A DNA stretch of 64,000 bases from Candidatus Kapaibacterium sp. (GCA_015490805.1 WFXC01000002.1:1-64000); one strand, 5' to 3'. Positions 27,001-35,457 are shown, counted from the first letter of the stretch. Made by a program: numbers and translations. Notes: generated from the sequence alone by a model not told the origin.

Positions 27001-27378
27001 GTAATGCCCGTCAAAAGCCACGCCCAGCAGACGGTCGCGGTCGTGTTTTTCTGCTTTTGCCAGGCCCACAATGTAGTCCTTAACTTGCTGCACGGCATGC
27101 TTGGTGTGCCTGTGGTTTAAATTGGGTCGCAAGGAACCTGGCGGTTCGTACTCGATAACGAACCGGTTGTAAACAGCGTCGGCGCGACCCGTTGCCAGAG
27201 TATACTGCTCGCGAACCAATAACTTCACACCAAGCCTGTCCGCTATGCGTTCGATTTCATTGTTGATCTGGCGTTCAAATTCTGCCTCGTTGCGCGCCCG
27301 AGACGTAGCGCTCTGCACAAACTGCCGAAAGGTGGAAGCATATTGATGAATTTTTTCAAGAGACTGCGTAAGATCCAT
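24049..27378 (-). CDS. type IIG-like restriction enzyme: PD-(D/E)XK-like N-domain fused to N6-adenine methylase
   Basis: An 1109-residue single-chain protein. The N-terminal ~150 residues carry a nuclease-like pattern, GRADAVYNRFVIEYE, in which the Lys of the usual PD-(D/E)XK motif is not at the standard position. The methylase core has motif I LLDPACGSGTFLVLAIRR near residue 410 and catalytic motif IV DYVVGNPPWINWESL near residue 620, the NPPW form of N6-adenine enzymes. The C-terminal third, with GGIGRPAVLTRVRIEQF, would be target recognition, ending in a coiled-coil helix. The architecture resembles Eco57I/type IIG and PglX-like enzymes. ATG at 27378 follows AAAGGAG. It is the first gene of the operon. 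Confidence 0.82.
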   Translation of the reverse strand: MDLTQSLEKIHQYASTFRQFVQSATSRARNEAEFERQINNEIERIADRLGVKLLVREQYTLATGRADAVYNRFVIEYEPPGSLRPNLNHRHTKHAVQQVKDYIVGLAKAEKHDRDRLLGVAFDGHYFIFVRYHEGHWIVEEPLEVNKNSCERFLRALFSLSSGRALIPENLVEDFGSQNFLSHQVTRALYNALEGHSNDLTAHLFEQWKLFFGETAGADAAAGELKHKKELRTFTRGMGLRGEPVDMPRFLFALHTYFSFLVKNIARLVLQAYAGGSLGTTPLTTVANLHGEDLRRELRNLESGGLFRALGLKNLLEGDFFAWYLDAWNPDIEEALRQVLVHLAEYNPVTVQDDPYSARDLLKKLYHYLLPRDIRHDLGEFYTPDWLAERLLNMLGEPWFTMPRENRSPRGLPKKRLLDPACGSGTFLVLAIRRLKANCALAGLAEADTLEIILNSIVGIDLNPLAVTAARVNYLLAIADLLPYRRSEVEIPVYLADSILTPARGKELFTQHRRILETAVGPLPVPEVIDTRPEMERLTDLLEEYVVGDFTTEAFLARCQQEIPDLEEAPQADEVLTELFETLRDLHRRGLDGIWARVLKNAFMPLFLEPFDYVVGNPPWINWESLPQGYRQQVAPLWKDYALFQHKGFDAILGKAKDDISALMTYVAADRYLKDGGKLAFVITQSVWKTVGGGQGFRRFRIGESGPFLRVLHVDDLSSLQVFEGASTRTSIFVLQKGKLTRYPVPYTYWKKTTRGKGLDYDSTLDEVETQTQRFHFFATPVDANDPTSPWLTARPKALDAVRKVLGPSDYQAHAGVTTWANAVYWLDILAERPDGLLVVCNVTEGAKRKVEAITTELEPDLVYPLLRGRDIRRWYAVPTYHILLTHRKGDRLNAIPEQEMQQRYPKTWTYLKRFEESLRERSGFKRYFTRKDKRGRIVETGPFYSMFNVGDYTFAPWKVVWPWISRDIVASVIGEMDGKPIIPDNNVTFLAFPSDIEAFGVAAILNCSVFRFIVRAFYSGGGGGIGRPAVLTRVRIEQFRESNLSYLQLAKLSRRAHELAPRAYQSDETAQAELKQVEAEIDRLAAQLWDLSEEELREIQASLEELRG

Positions 27379-28221
27379 CAACGCTCCTTTCGTATGTCAA
27401 CTCCTTATGGCCAGCATCTCTCCGCCTCGTAACTGCGTGCAGGACAGTTGAATGCTCGATTATAGACGTTATCCTCTGGATTGGCTCGGCTGCAACACAC
27501 TGTTGGGGGTGGAATCGATGTGTTCGTGTTCGAAGGAGCTGTTCAGTGGCTAATACACCGACACTGGATACTGCTTTTTCTGCCCGACGCCGCAGTCCAG
27601 ATGGCTGAGTGATCAGGCTTTGCCTTGAGATCTGGGGATTTTTGACTCCTGGGGACTGTCCAGAGCAAGCACCACCGGACGATGGGCATTGACCAGCGCG
27701 TTCCGTGGGTTGCCTGAATTGACGCTTAGTCCATACATCCACCTCTTCTCTCTGCTTAAACCCTTCCACTCCTGCCCACTCATACCCTCGCTGCTGACCG
27801 CTTCCCTTGAACTTGGGGACATCTACTGGTTCACGCAAAGCATAGCCAACTTCCCGTGACCAGTGTTCTAAGGCAATTGTGTTCATTGATCTCCAAATTT
27901 GTCAGAAATTTTTTATTATCCGCCGAAGGGAACGATTTCCGCGCTGCCCTATTGTACCTACCAGAGCGTAGTAGCGAGAATCGGCATTCCCGGTGCTTTT
28001 TCTCTCTGGGCGAGGAAAATCGAGAGCGAGAGCATCGCATAACATCCATAGAATCGACCAACGAATCGTCCGTGAGCGCCGAATCTCCTTTCCATCACTC
28101 TGGCGTGCACCCGTCTGCGTACCAAGGAACTGGCTAAAGCCGATACCAGCAGCACCAACGTTCGTCGACACAAATGTGAATGGGAGAAAAAAGAGCCGGG
28201 CTGTACTACTGTGTCTGCTAT
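27379..28221. other. gene-poor right flank of the methylase/HerA operon
   Basis: No convincing gene in about 840 bases. A minus-strand frame at 27356-27886 starts with MNTIALEHWSREVGYALREP, which looks protein-like for about 55 residues, then becomes low-quality Ser/Gln/Arg-rich sequence; a second frame at 27613-27822 continues with similar-quality sequence. It may be a decayed gene broken by a frameshift. The 5' leader of the operon lies at 27379-27480, with AAAGGAG at 27387-27393. No terminal inverted repeats were found by eye. Confidence 0.4.
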
Positions 28222-28545
28222 TGACAAAGTCGGCACTCCCAGTGATGGCACTCCTGCTTACTGGGGGAGCGCACGCTTCAGCGTGCCTGGGAGCGCACCC
28301 TTTAGGGTGCATGCCGACTAAAGTCGGCGCTCCCAGTTGGTGCTGGCTAAAGTCGGCACTTTCGGTGGCGGCGTCCATTCCCTCCCCATTTCCCACCGGT
28401 GGGGCGACCGGCTGGTCGCCCGTAGGGGCTGTGCCGCTGCGCCTCTACTGGGAGCGCACGCTTCAGCGTGCGTTTACCGGGAGCGCACACTTCAGTGTGC
28501 AAAGATGCCGACTAAAGTCGGCGCTCCCAGCCGGCGCTCCTGGGT
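28222..28545. repeat. structured repeat cluster D
   Basis: Tandem modules of the window's repeat family. The best single unit is 28477-28530: outer arms CCGGGAGC and GCTCCCAG enclose GCACACTTCAGTGTGC, a six-base spacer AAAGAT, and GCCGACTAAAGTCGGC. Others are GCACGCTTCAGCGTGC (twice), GCACCCTTTAGGGTGC, and a GGGCGACC/GGTCGCCC hairpin with a GTAGGGGC-type flank. The cluster ends about 75 bases before the Dna2-like gene, and translation of the repeat has produced false N-terminal extensions of that gene. Confidence 0.85.
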
Positions 28546-28621
28546 GTCGCTTCCCGGAACCACGCACCACGGTGGATTGTTGAACGTCAGCAGGCGGGTG
28601 AAGGATAGAGGTGGGGAAAGA

Positions 28622-31600
28622 ATGGAGCGACTTTTGTCGGAAGAGCAGGCGGTGGCGTTGTATCGAAAGGCGCAGGCTGTAGCAGCGGATCCCCGATACC
28701 GCCCGGTTCGGCGACTGTATGTCCAGATTGTGGAAGCGGCGACGGAAACGCTGCCGATCGTGTTTTCCAATCCTGCTTCGCGGCTGTATTATCTGCTGAA
28801 CACGCAGGAGCTGCCGGATGCGCTCCGGGAGGCGCTGGAAGTGGTCGCTGCGTTCTTTCACTCCCGGTCTCACCGCCCGGAAGCGCCCTTCAACACCATT
28901 GTGCGGACGCTGGTGGAACTGATCGCTGCACTCTCCAGTGTCCCCGTGCCTGCGGAACTTGCCGAGGAGATCAGGGCAGCGGCGATTGTGCAGCCGGAGC
29001 AGTTGCCGTTGCCGGATCAATTTCCGCTACTGGATGTACACGTTGAAGCTGAAGGAGAACCCGCCACCGGTGGCTGGATGATCCGCGCCCGTTCGCCCCT
29101 TACCGGCTCGATTCAGATTCTGCTGACCCCGCCGTGGGATAAAAATGGACCGGTGATCTGGAGAGGAGCAACGGTTCGGCTGTCGAATCTGAAACGTATG
29201 CCTGAGCAGGAGCGCACCTATACGACAACGGAAACCTCGGCGGTCGTGGTTGAACCGGATTATATGGTCGATGTTTCGGAGCTGACCCGTGCCATCTATC
29301 GCTCCTCTTTTGATCTGGAAACGCTGGTGCTGAACTGGTTTGAAACCCCCCTGGAGTTCAAACTGGCGCTGATTCGTGGTGTAATCATCAATGAATGCCT
29401 GGATCTGCTCCTGCTCCATCCCGATTGGAATGATCATCACATTCTCCAGGCGGCACTGCGACAAAATGCTGCATTGTTTGCCGGACTGCCCGATGACGCT
29501 ACAGCGGCGATGGTGAAATCAGACATCGAGCAGTCTGCTCCCACTCACCTCTCGACGTTGCGTGCTGTGATCAGCTACTACCGCAGCAACGGTACCGTAA
29601 TCACCGCGGAACCCACTTTTTTGTCGGCTCGCTACGGCATCACTGGTCGACTCGATCTGCTGATTGAATACTCACAGCAACCGCTTCGCAAGGATGTGGT
29701 GGAACTGAAAAGCGGGAATCCGCCGGGAGGCATCGAAGCGATGGAAACGTCCTGGCAAACCGGTCGCCTTGCGCTTCGCTTTGAACACGAATTGCAGGCA
29801 ACCGCATACAATCTGCTACTGGATGCCACTTTCGCCCGCCGCACCGGCGCCAGTATGATTTTGTACTCCCGCCTTGCCGACTGGCGCATAGCGCTGCGGA
29901 ATGTGGACAACACGTGGAAGGCAAAGCAGCGACTCCTGCTATATCGCAATTTTTTGGTAGCCGCCCACTTCCGATTTGCCATCCGCCGCCTGCATCTGGA
30001 TTACCAGATTACGGCTATGGTCGCTGCAACAGCGCCGGAATTTCGAGCGGAACAGATCCTGCAAATCCAGCGGCGATGGGGTAAACTGACCCCTGCTGAA
30101 CAGATGTATTTCCAGCGTGCGGTGGAATTCCTGTTTCGAGAACGATGGGCAGCACTGCGGGGGTACAGCACACGCGGTGTCGCGGCATCGGCGCTGTGGA
30201 CAACGTCGCTGGAGGAAAAACGCCGGGGGTACTTTGCCCTAACCGATCTTGAACTGACGGACATTCACTCCAATGATCACCGCCTGCTGCTCCAATTCCG
30301 ACGCACCGACTCCAAACCAATTCAGCTTCGGGACGGCGATCGCGTCCTGCTCTACCCTCACACTGCAACCAGTGCCAGTCCAGAGCAGCAGCAACTGCTG
30401 CGCGGAACGCTTCGACGGATAACGCCAACAACCATTCGCATCGAGTTGCTCAATCCCATCACGCATCCGGAATGGTTGCAGCAATGGGAGCGGTGGGTGA
30501 TCGAGGAAGATCTCAACCTGAGCCTGTTCAACCGATGGTTTGCCAATTTAGCTCTGCTCCTTTACGCAACGCCGAAGCGGCGCCGCCTTGTTCTGGGACT
30601 TCAATCACCGGCGCCAGCAACGCCAGAGCTGGATCTACCATCATTCGACTACCTGACTGACCACCAGCAGGAACTTCTCCGCCGCTGTCTGGCATCGCCA
30701 GACTATTTTCTGGTACAGGGACCGCCGGGAAGCGGGAAAACGTCCCGTTTTCTGCGGGCACTGGTCGATTTCTTTGTCAATCACCGGCAGCAACGCGTCC
30801 TGCTGCTAACATACACGAACCGGGCTGCCGACGAAATCTGTCAGGTGCTGAGCACGCTGAAAGTGCCATTTCTTCGCCTGGGCACAAATGCCAGCACCGA
30901 ATTTCCGCAGGCAACACTATCGGAGCAGATCCGTATGGTGCCCCCGGAGGCATTGCCCGGTGTCGTCCAGTCGCATCCGTGCATCGTTTCGACGGTTGCC
31001 ACTTTAATCGGCTCACCTGAATACCTGCTCCACTCCTTTGATGTCGCCATCGTCGACGAAGCCTCCCAGTTGTTAGAAACCCATCTGGCAGGAATCCTCA
31101 GTGCTGTGCCCCGATTCATTCTGATCGGTGATGAAAAGCAGTTGCCTGCGGTTGTGCAACAGCGCCCACCCAGAGCGCCGCTGGATCCTGAGCTGGCGGA
31201 ACAGCACTATGCATCGTTTCACGAATCGCTGTTCAGCCGACTTCTGCGGCAGGCACAGCAGAACGGCTGGCACTGGTGCTATGGAATGCTGACAGAACAG
31301 GGGCGAATGCACGTGGAAATCCAGCAGCTTGTGAACGCCCTTTTCTATGACCATCAGCTCCGCCCGCTCCACCCGCGGCAGTCCGCATCTCACTCGCCGA
31401 TTTTCACCGCCCTGCCACCCCATCCACTTTTCCAGCTCCTTCAAACCCGCCGGGCTCTCTTTGTCCCCACGCCTCGCGGACAGCGAGCAAAACTCAACGA
31501 AGTCGAAGCGGAATGGATCGGCAATTTTGTTAACACTGTAGCCCGCTTTGATCCTGACTTCAACAGCGATCGCATCGGCGTCATCGCTCCGTTTCGGGCG

Positions 31601-31951
31601 CAAATTGCGTTGATCCAGCACCACTTATCCCCGGCGGTTGCGCCAATGGTGACCGTGGACACGGTGGAGCGCTTCCAGGGCAGTGAGCGCGACATTATTT
31701 GTCTCTCCCTCTGCCTCCATTCTCCCCAACTGCTCACGCACATTCAATCGCTGGATGCCGATGGTGCTATTGATCGCAAATTGAATGTTGCCCTGACCCG
31801 CGCACGCGAGCACCTGCTGATCTTCGGCACGCCAGCGGTGCTGGAAACCGATCCCATCTACCGCCAACTGCTGCAAATGCTTCGGGAACACGATCGGATC
31901 GTATCCGATCCCTCCTCTTTGTTTAATTCGCTGCTGCAGCTTTTGTCATAA
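28622..31951 (+). CDS. Dna2-like PD-(D/E)XK nuclease fused to superfamily 1 helicase
   Basis: An 1109-residue cytoplasmic protein. A helical N-terminal region is followed by a nuclease signature at about residues 338-365, GITGRLDLLIEY then KDVVELKSG (D...E-x-K), as in Cas4/Dna2 nucleases. The C-terminal half is an SF1B helicase: Walker A VQGPPGSGKTSRFL near residue 699, VLLLTYTNRAADEI (Ia), Walker B VAIVDEASQL near 809, GDEKQLPAVV (III), VDTVERFQGSERDI (V) and NVALTRAREHLLIFG (VI). Cysteines for the Fe-S cluster of eukaryotic Dna2 are not evident. ATG at 28622 follows GGGGAAAG. The likely role is DNA-end processing, in repair or defence. It is divergent from the methylase/HerA operon across repeat cluster D. 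Confidence 0.85.
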   Translation: MERLLSEEQAVALYRKAQAVAADPRYRPVRRLYVQIVEAATETLPIVFSNPASRLYYLLNTQELPDALREALEVVAAFFHSRSHRPEAPFNTIVRTLVELIAALSSVPVPAELAEEIRAAAIVQPEQLPLPDQFPLLDVHVEAEGEPATGGWMIRARSPLTGSIQILLTPPWDKNGPVIWRGATVRLSNLKRMPEQERTYTTTETSAVVVEPDYMVDVSELTRAIYRSSFDLETLVLNWFETPLEFKLALIRGVIINECLDLLLLHPDWNDHHILQAALRQNAALFAGLPDDATAAMVKSDIEQSAPTHLSTLRAVISYYRSNGTVITAEPTFLSARYGITGRLDLLIEYSQQPLRKDVVELKSGNPPGGIEAMETSWQTGRLALRFEHELQATAYNLLLDATFARRTGASMILYSRLADWRIALRNVDNTWKAKQRLLLYRNFLVAAHFRFAIRRLHLDYQITAMVAATAPEFRAEQILQIQRRWGKLTPAEQMYFQRAVEFLFRERWAALRGYSTRGVAASALWTTSLEEKRRGYFALTDLELTDIHSNDHRLLLQFRRTDSKPIQLRDGDRVLLYPHTATSASPEQQQLLRGTLRRITPTTIRIELLNPITHPEWLQQWERWVIEEDLNLSLFNRWFANLALLLYATPKRRRLVLGLQSPAPATPELDLPSFDYLTDHQQELLRRCLASPDYFLVQGPPGSGKTSRFLRALVDFFVNHRQQRVLLLTYTNRAADEICQVLSTLKVPFLRLGTNASTEFPQATLSEQIRMVPPEALPGVVQSHPCIVSTVATLIGSPEYLLHSFDVAIVDEASQLLETHLAGILSAVPRFILIGDEKQLPAVVQQRPPRAPLDPELAEQHYASFHESLFSRLLRQAQQNGWHWCYGMLTEQGRMHVEIQQLVNALFYDHQLRPLHPRQSASHSPIFTALPPHPLFQLLQTRRALFVPTPRGQRAKLNEVEAEWIGNFVNTVARFDPDFNSDRIGVIAPFRAQIALIQHHLSPAVAPMVTVDTVERFQGSERDIICLSLCLHSPQLLTHIQSLDADGAIDRKLNVALTRAREHLLIFGTPAVLETDPIYRQLLQMLREHDRIVSDPSSLFNSLLQLLS

Positions 31952-32410
31952 GATCTGCACGCTTCATCTACTGGGAACGCACGTTTTTAGGCGTGCATTT
32001 CTGGGAGCGCACCCTTTAGGGAGCAAAGATGCCGACTAAAGTCGGCGCTCCTAGAGGCAGCGTTCCTGCTTACTGGGCGCGCACACTTTAGTGTGCAATG
32101 ATGCCGACTAAAGTCGGCGCTCCCAGTTGCTGGGAACGCACGCTTTAGGGGGCACTTCCTTTGCTGACTGAAGCCAGCGCTCCCAGTGTGCGTCAATGAG
32201 CTTTGGGTACTGCCGCTTTCACCGCTCGTTATTGAATGCCTGACTGTCTCTCTGGCTTTCGCCGTTTTTCCACCGCTGCAACGGTGGAGTAGCCACGCTC
32301 TGACCCAGCACCACTCCTCCCGTTGCAACCGATGTCGGAGCATCATAACTGCTGTTCCAGCCGAGATGTGTAAATTTGCGTTGGGTATAGCAACAAAAGC
32401 TCACAGAAAG
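31952..32410. repeat. intergenic region with structured repeat cluster E
   Basis: 31970-32188 holds repeat modules: GCACCCTTTAGGGAGC and GCCGACTAAAGTCGGC within arms TGGGAGC/GCTCCTAG, then a second complete unit at 32075-32129 (GCACACTTTAGTGTGC, then GCCGACTAAAGTCGGC, then GCTCCCAG), then GCACGCTTTAGGGGGC and GCTGACTGAAGCCAGC. 32189-32410 is the leader of the chemoreceptor gene; I see no clear promoter in it. Confidence 0.8.
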
Positions 32411-34216
32411 ATGGACGTTGCGTTGTCACCTGTCGGACCGTCCAGCAGTGTTCCCCCCGTATGGATTGCTGATGGAACGCCCCTTCTGTTCTTTTTAGCG
32501 CTGTTCATTGCCATTGCTGCTTTCGCCTGGCTTTGGAGACTGTATCAGGAACTGCGCAGCGCTGCGCAAGCAGCACCCAAAATCGCGGAGGGTGAAAAAA
32601 TCCCATCGATAGTACGGAATGCAACGCTTCGCAAACTGCTGGAGCTGCTTCAGCGAAAAGGTCAAGAACAACATCAACTACAACAGTACATCCAGCGTAT
32701 TGCTGCCGGTGATCTCACGATCGCAATTCCGGAGGCGGACGCTCACTTCCATCACTTTGCAGCGATGGTGCAACAACTTCGATCCATTGCTGAACGCCTT
32801 CGGGAAACGGCACAGATCCTTTCCTCACTGGAACGCCAGTTATTGGTTGCCGTAGAAAGAACGCAGCGGACAGCCGACCAAACTGCCAGCTTGACAACTG
32901 AAGCACTCCAACTCGCAGAGGGAGAGCGTTCCATCGTCCAGCAGGTTGGTGAACATCTAACTATGGTTATGCGAGAGCTGGATGAGCTGGCGCAGATGGC
33001 TGCAGACCAGATGCAGCACGTTTATACGGCGCGGCAAACGACAGACCAAATGACCAGAGAACTCCAGCAACTGTTCTCTACTGAAAGTTCCGACGGCGAA
33101 GAGAGTATCATTCAAACGCTCCACAATGTTATGCAAACGGTTACGCAGCAGGTGTACACACTGGCGAATTTTTCGCAACGAATCGGCAGTATCGTCGAAA
33201 CTATCGATGAAATTTCTTCGAAAACAACACTGCTGGCATTCAATGCTGCCATCGAGGCGGCACGTGCGGGCAAAACGGGCAAAGGCTTTGCAGTCGTTGC
33301 AGAAGAAATTCGCCGCCTGGCGGAAAGTACCAGGACATCCTCCGAAGAAATTGCCCGACTGATCCATCAGGTCCAGGAGCGGATTCAGGAAACGATGGAG
33401 ATTGTCGAAACCGGGATGCACCAGATCACAGAAAAAGCACAGGACGCTGGAGAAAAAGTGACCGCGATGAGCAAAGAAATCTCACAAACTATTCAACAGG
33501 TAGTCGCTATCATCGAGCAGAATACAGCTTCCCTGGAACGATTAGCAAACAGCTCCCAGGAAATTCAATCGATGATGGAACAGTTGCTACGCGCCGCTGA
33601 TCGGAGCCATGATGCCAGCGAAAAAGTACTCAATGCCACAACAGAAACCGTGCAACAAATTGAGGCAGTCTCTACGGTCAGCAGGCGTTTAGCCGACATC
33701 GCAACAGCCGTCGAAATTCAGGGACGTAGTTTCAAGTTAGCACCCGGCGATCGTGCTATGTTCCCAATTTTCTGGACGGAAAATCTCCGAACAGGAGAAG
33801 AAACAATAGATCGACAGCATCAGGAACTTATTCGCAACATCAATGCACTCTTAGATGCAATGGCAACCGGCGAAGGGCAACGAAAGCTGAATGAGATCTT
33901 CCAGTTTCTGGAAAACTACGTCCACGAACACTTCCACTACGAAGAAAACTGTATGGACCGCTATCGGTGTCCGGTCGCCGCGAAGAACAAAAAAGCTCAC
34001 GATGCCTTTATTCAAACCTTCGGACAACTGAAAGAGGAATACCTGCGTACCGGCGCCACGGCACAACTGGCAGAAAAAATTTATCGCCAGGTGGCTGAAT
34101 GGCTGATCAACCATATTGCAGGCATCGACACCGGTCTACGACAATGCATCCCGCATCAGGTGCGAGCATCAAAACGGCAGGAACTTCCCGTAGTTGAAGT
34201 GAGTCCCAATGCTTAG
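32411..34216 (+). CDS. methyl-accepting chemotaxis protein with C-terminal bacteriohemerythrin domain
   Basis: A 601-residue signal transducer. One membrane helix lies near residues 22-45 ([18 protein letters not shown]). A short HAMP-like segment ([12 protein letters not shown]) and a long coiled coil follow. The signalling tip [23 protein letters not shown] and [17 protein letters not shown] is canonical for chemoreceptors. The C-terminal 130 residues are a hemerythrin: iron ligands are visible in [28 protein letters not shown] and INHIAGID. There is almost no extracellular part, so sensing should be in the cytoplasm through the di-iron O2 site, giving aerotaxis. The start could be a few codons earlier. 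No other chemotaxis genes are adjacent. Confidence 0.9.
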   Translation: MDVALSPVGPSSSVPPVWIADGTPLLFFLALFIAIAAFAWLWRLYQELRSAAQAAPKIAEGEKIPSIVRNATLRKLLELLQRKGQEQHQLQQYIQRIAAGDLTIAIPEADAHFHHFAAMVQQLRSIAERLRETAQILSSLERQLLVAVERTQRTADQTASLTTEALQLAEGERSIVQQVGEHLTMVMRELDELAQMAADQMQHVYTARQTTDQMTRELQQLFSTESSDGEESIIQTLHNVMQTVTQQVYTLANFSQRIGSIVETIDEISSKTTLLAFNAAIEAARAGKTGKGFAVVAEEIRRLAESTRTSSEEIARLIHQVQERIQETMEIVETGMHQITEKAQDAGEKVTAMSKEISQTIQQVVAIIEQNTASLERLANSSQEIQSMMEQLLRAADRSHDASEKVLNATTETVQQIEAVSTVSRRLADIATAVEIQGRSFKLAPGDRAMFPIFWTENLRTGEETIDRQHQELIRNINALLDAMATGEGQRKLNEIFQFLENYVHEHFHYEENCMDRYRCPVAAKNKKAHDAFIQTFGQLKEEYLRTGATAQLAEKIYRQVAEWLINHIAGIDTGLRQCIPHQVRASKRQELPVVEVSPNA

Positions 34217-34605
34217 CCAGTGCTGAGAATCCTGCACCTGTGGGATGCCCATCGCAGCATACACTGCCCTCACCCTTACTCTCTCCCAAAGGGAGAAGGA
34301 ATTTTTTACCAATGAAATTCGGCGCTGCCGGTGAGATGCTCCTCCTTACTGGGAGCGCACCCTTCAGTGTGCACTCACTGGAAACGCACCTCCTTAGGGT
34401 ACAATGATGCCGACTAAAGTCGGCGCTCCCAGTAACATGCCGGCTAAAGTCGGCGCTCCCAGTGTTGGCACTCCCCAGTCTGCTGGGAGCGCACACTTGA
34501 GCGTGCATCGTCCTTGTGCATTGATGGTATACTTCCGGGGATTGTCAATGAACTGTGTCTCAGAATGCAGGGATGGAACAGATGGAAGTCTTTCGATAGA
34601 TGCGT
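34217..34605. repeat. intergenic region with structured repeat cluster F
   Basis: 34265-34507 carries the family modules: CCCTCACCC...CTCTCCCAAAGGGAGA, GCACCCTTCAGTGTGC, GCACCTCCTTAGGGTAC-type hairpin, GCCGACTAAAGTCGGC-GCTCCCAG, GCCGGCTAAAGTCGGC-GCTCCCAG and GCACACTTGAGCGTGC. It separates the convergent chemoreceptor and sdhB genes. 34508-34605 shows nothing recognisable. Confidence 0.8.
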
Positions 34606-35322
34606 CTACGAAGTTTTGCTCAACGCTTTCTTTTTGAGCTCTGCAATGTGCCACGTAATGTTGATTTCCTTGGGGCACACCTCAACGCAATTAAAGATCG
34701 TATGGCAACGCCAGAGCCCGTCTTCCGTATCCACAATTGCCAGCCGTTCCGCAGCCGCACCATCGCGAGGATCAAACACGAATCGGTAGGCTTTCAGCAA
34801 CGCTGCAGGACCCAGATAGTCAGGATCAGACCAGGATGAAGGACAGGAGGTAGAACAACAGGCACAAAGAATGCATTTGGTTGACTCCAGAATCCGATCC
34901 ATTTCCTCCGGCGCAACCCGATATTCCCGCCCATCGGCTGGTGGCGCTTCCTTGGGAATCAGGTAGGGTTTCACAATTTCGTACTTCTGGAAAAATTCGT
35001 CCATTTCCACCACTAGATCCTTGATGATCGGCAGATAGGGCAACGGTTCAATGACCACCGGTTTGTCAATGTTGAGATTCTTCAGCAACGTTGCACACGC
35101 CAGCGCATTCTGTCCATTAATCCGCATTCCATCGGATCCACACATACCGTGGGCACAGGAGCGGCGGAACGCTAAGGTCCCATCGATTTCCCACTTAATC
35201 CGATGCAAAATGTCCAGCACTCGGTCCGTTGGATGCACATTGTCCAGCGTGTAATCTTCATAATGCGGTTCCTGGTCCACATCGGGATTGTACCGGAGAA
35301 TGCGAAACGTGACCTTCATCAC
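34606..35322 (-). CDS. sdhB: succinate dehydrogenase / fumarate reductase iron-sulfur subunit
   Basis: A 238-residue protein carrying the three Fe-S clusters of complex II. The [2Fe-2S] site has Cys56, Cys61, Asp64 and Cys76 in the stretch beginning SCAHGMCGSDGM; the third ligand is Asp, as in E. coli SdhB. The [4Fe-4S] site is CILCACCSTSCP, and the [3Fe-4S] site is in CHTIFNCVEVCPKEI. It passes electrons from the flavoprotein SdhA to quinone at the inner membrane. No sdhA or sdhC lies beside it: the upstream neighbour is a divergent OmpA gene. A TATATTTG (35364-35371 on the minus strand) is a possible -7 element. Confidence 0.95.
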   Translation of the reverse strand: MMKVTFRILRYNPDVDQEPHYEDYTLDNVHPTDRVLDILHRIKWEIDGTLAFRRSCAHGMCGSDGMRINGQNALACATLLKNLNIDKPVVIEPLPYLPIIKDLVVEMDEFFQKYEIVKPYLIPKEAPPADGREYRVAPEEMDRILESTKCILCACCSTSCPSSWSDPDYLGPAALLKAYRFVFDPRDGAAAERLAIVDTEDGLWRCHTIFNCVEVCPKEINITWHIAELKKKALSKTS

Positions 35323-35457
35323 TCAATCCTTTCCTGCTAAACCGTCCGATCGCTACGAAAGTACAAATATACGAAAACAAAGGGGGGCAAGAAAACGTTT
35401 AACAGGTTTTATTGGAGCGATCGTAAACCAACCAACAAAACAAAGGAAAAAAGCGCG

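Noticed and set aside
17005..27378. BREX or DISARM locus
   Set aside because: No PglZ, BrxL, BrxA/B, DrmA or DrmB is present. Only the methylase and an ATPase are shared in a general sense.
27379..27410. TTGACA near 27400 as a -35 box of the operon
   Set aside because: It lies too near the start codon for a -10 box to fit, and the organism uses TTTG/TAnnTTTG promoters.
27356..27886. 176-codon frame, possible transposase or toxin
   Set aside because: Only the first ~55 residues look protein-like and no family is recognised; kept as a gene-poor flank with a possible decayed gene.
28222..28545. CRISPR array
   Set aside because: The repeats are palindromic, of several types, irregularly spaced and without unique spacers of constant length. 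No cas genes are present.
28337..28621. 95-codon N-terminal extension of the Dna2-like protein
   Set aside because: It is translated repeat DNA (phrases such as PTKVGAPS recur in every cluster). The real start is the ATG at 28622.
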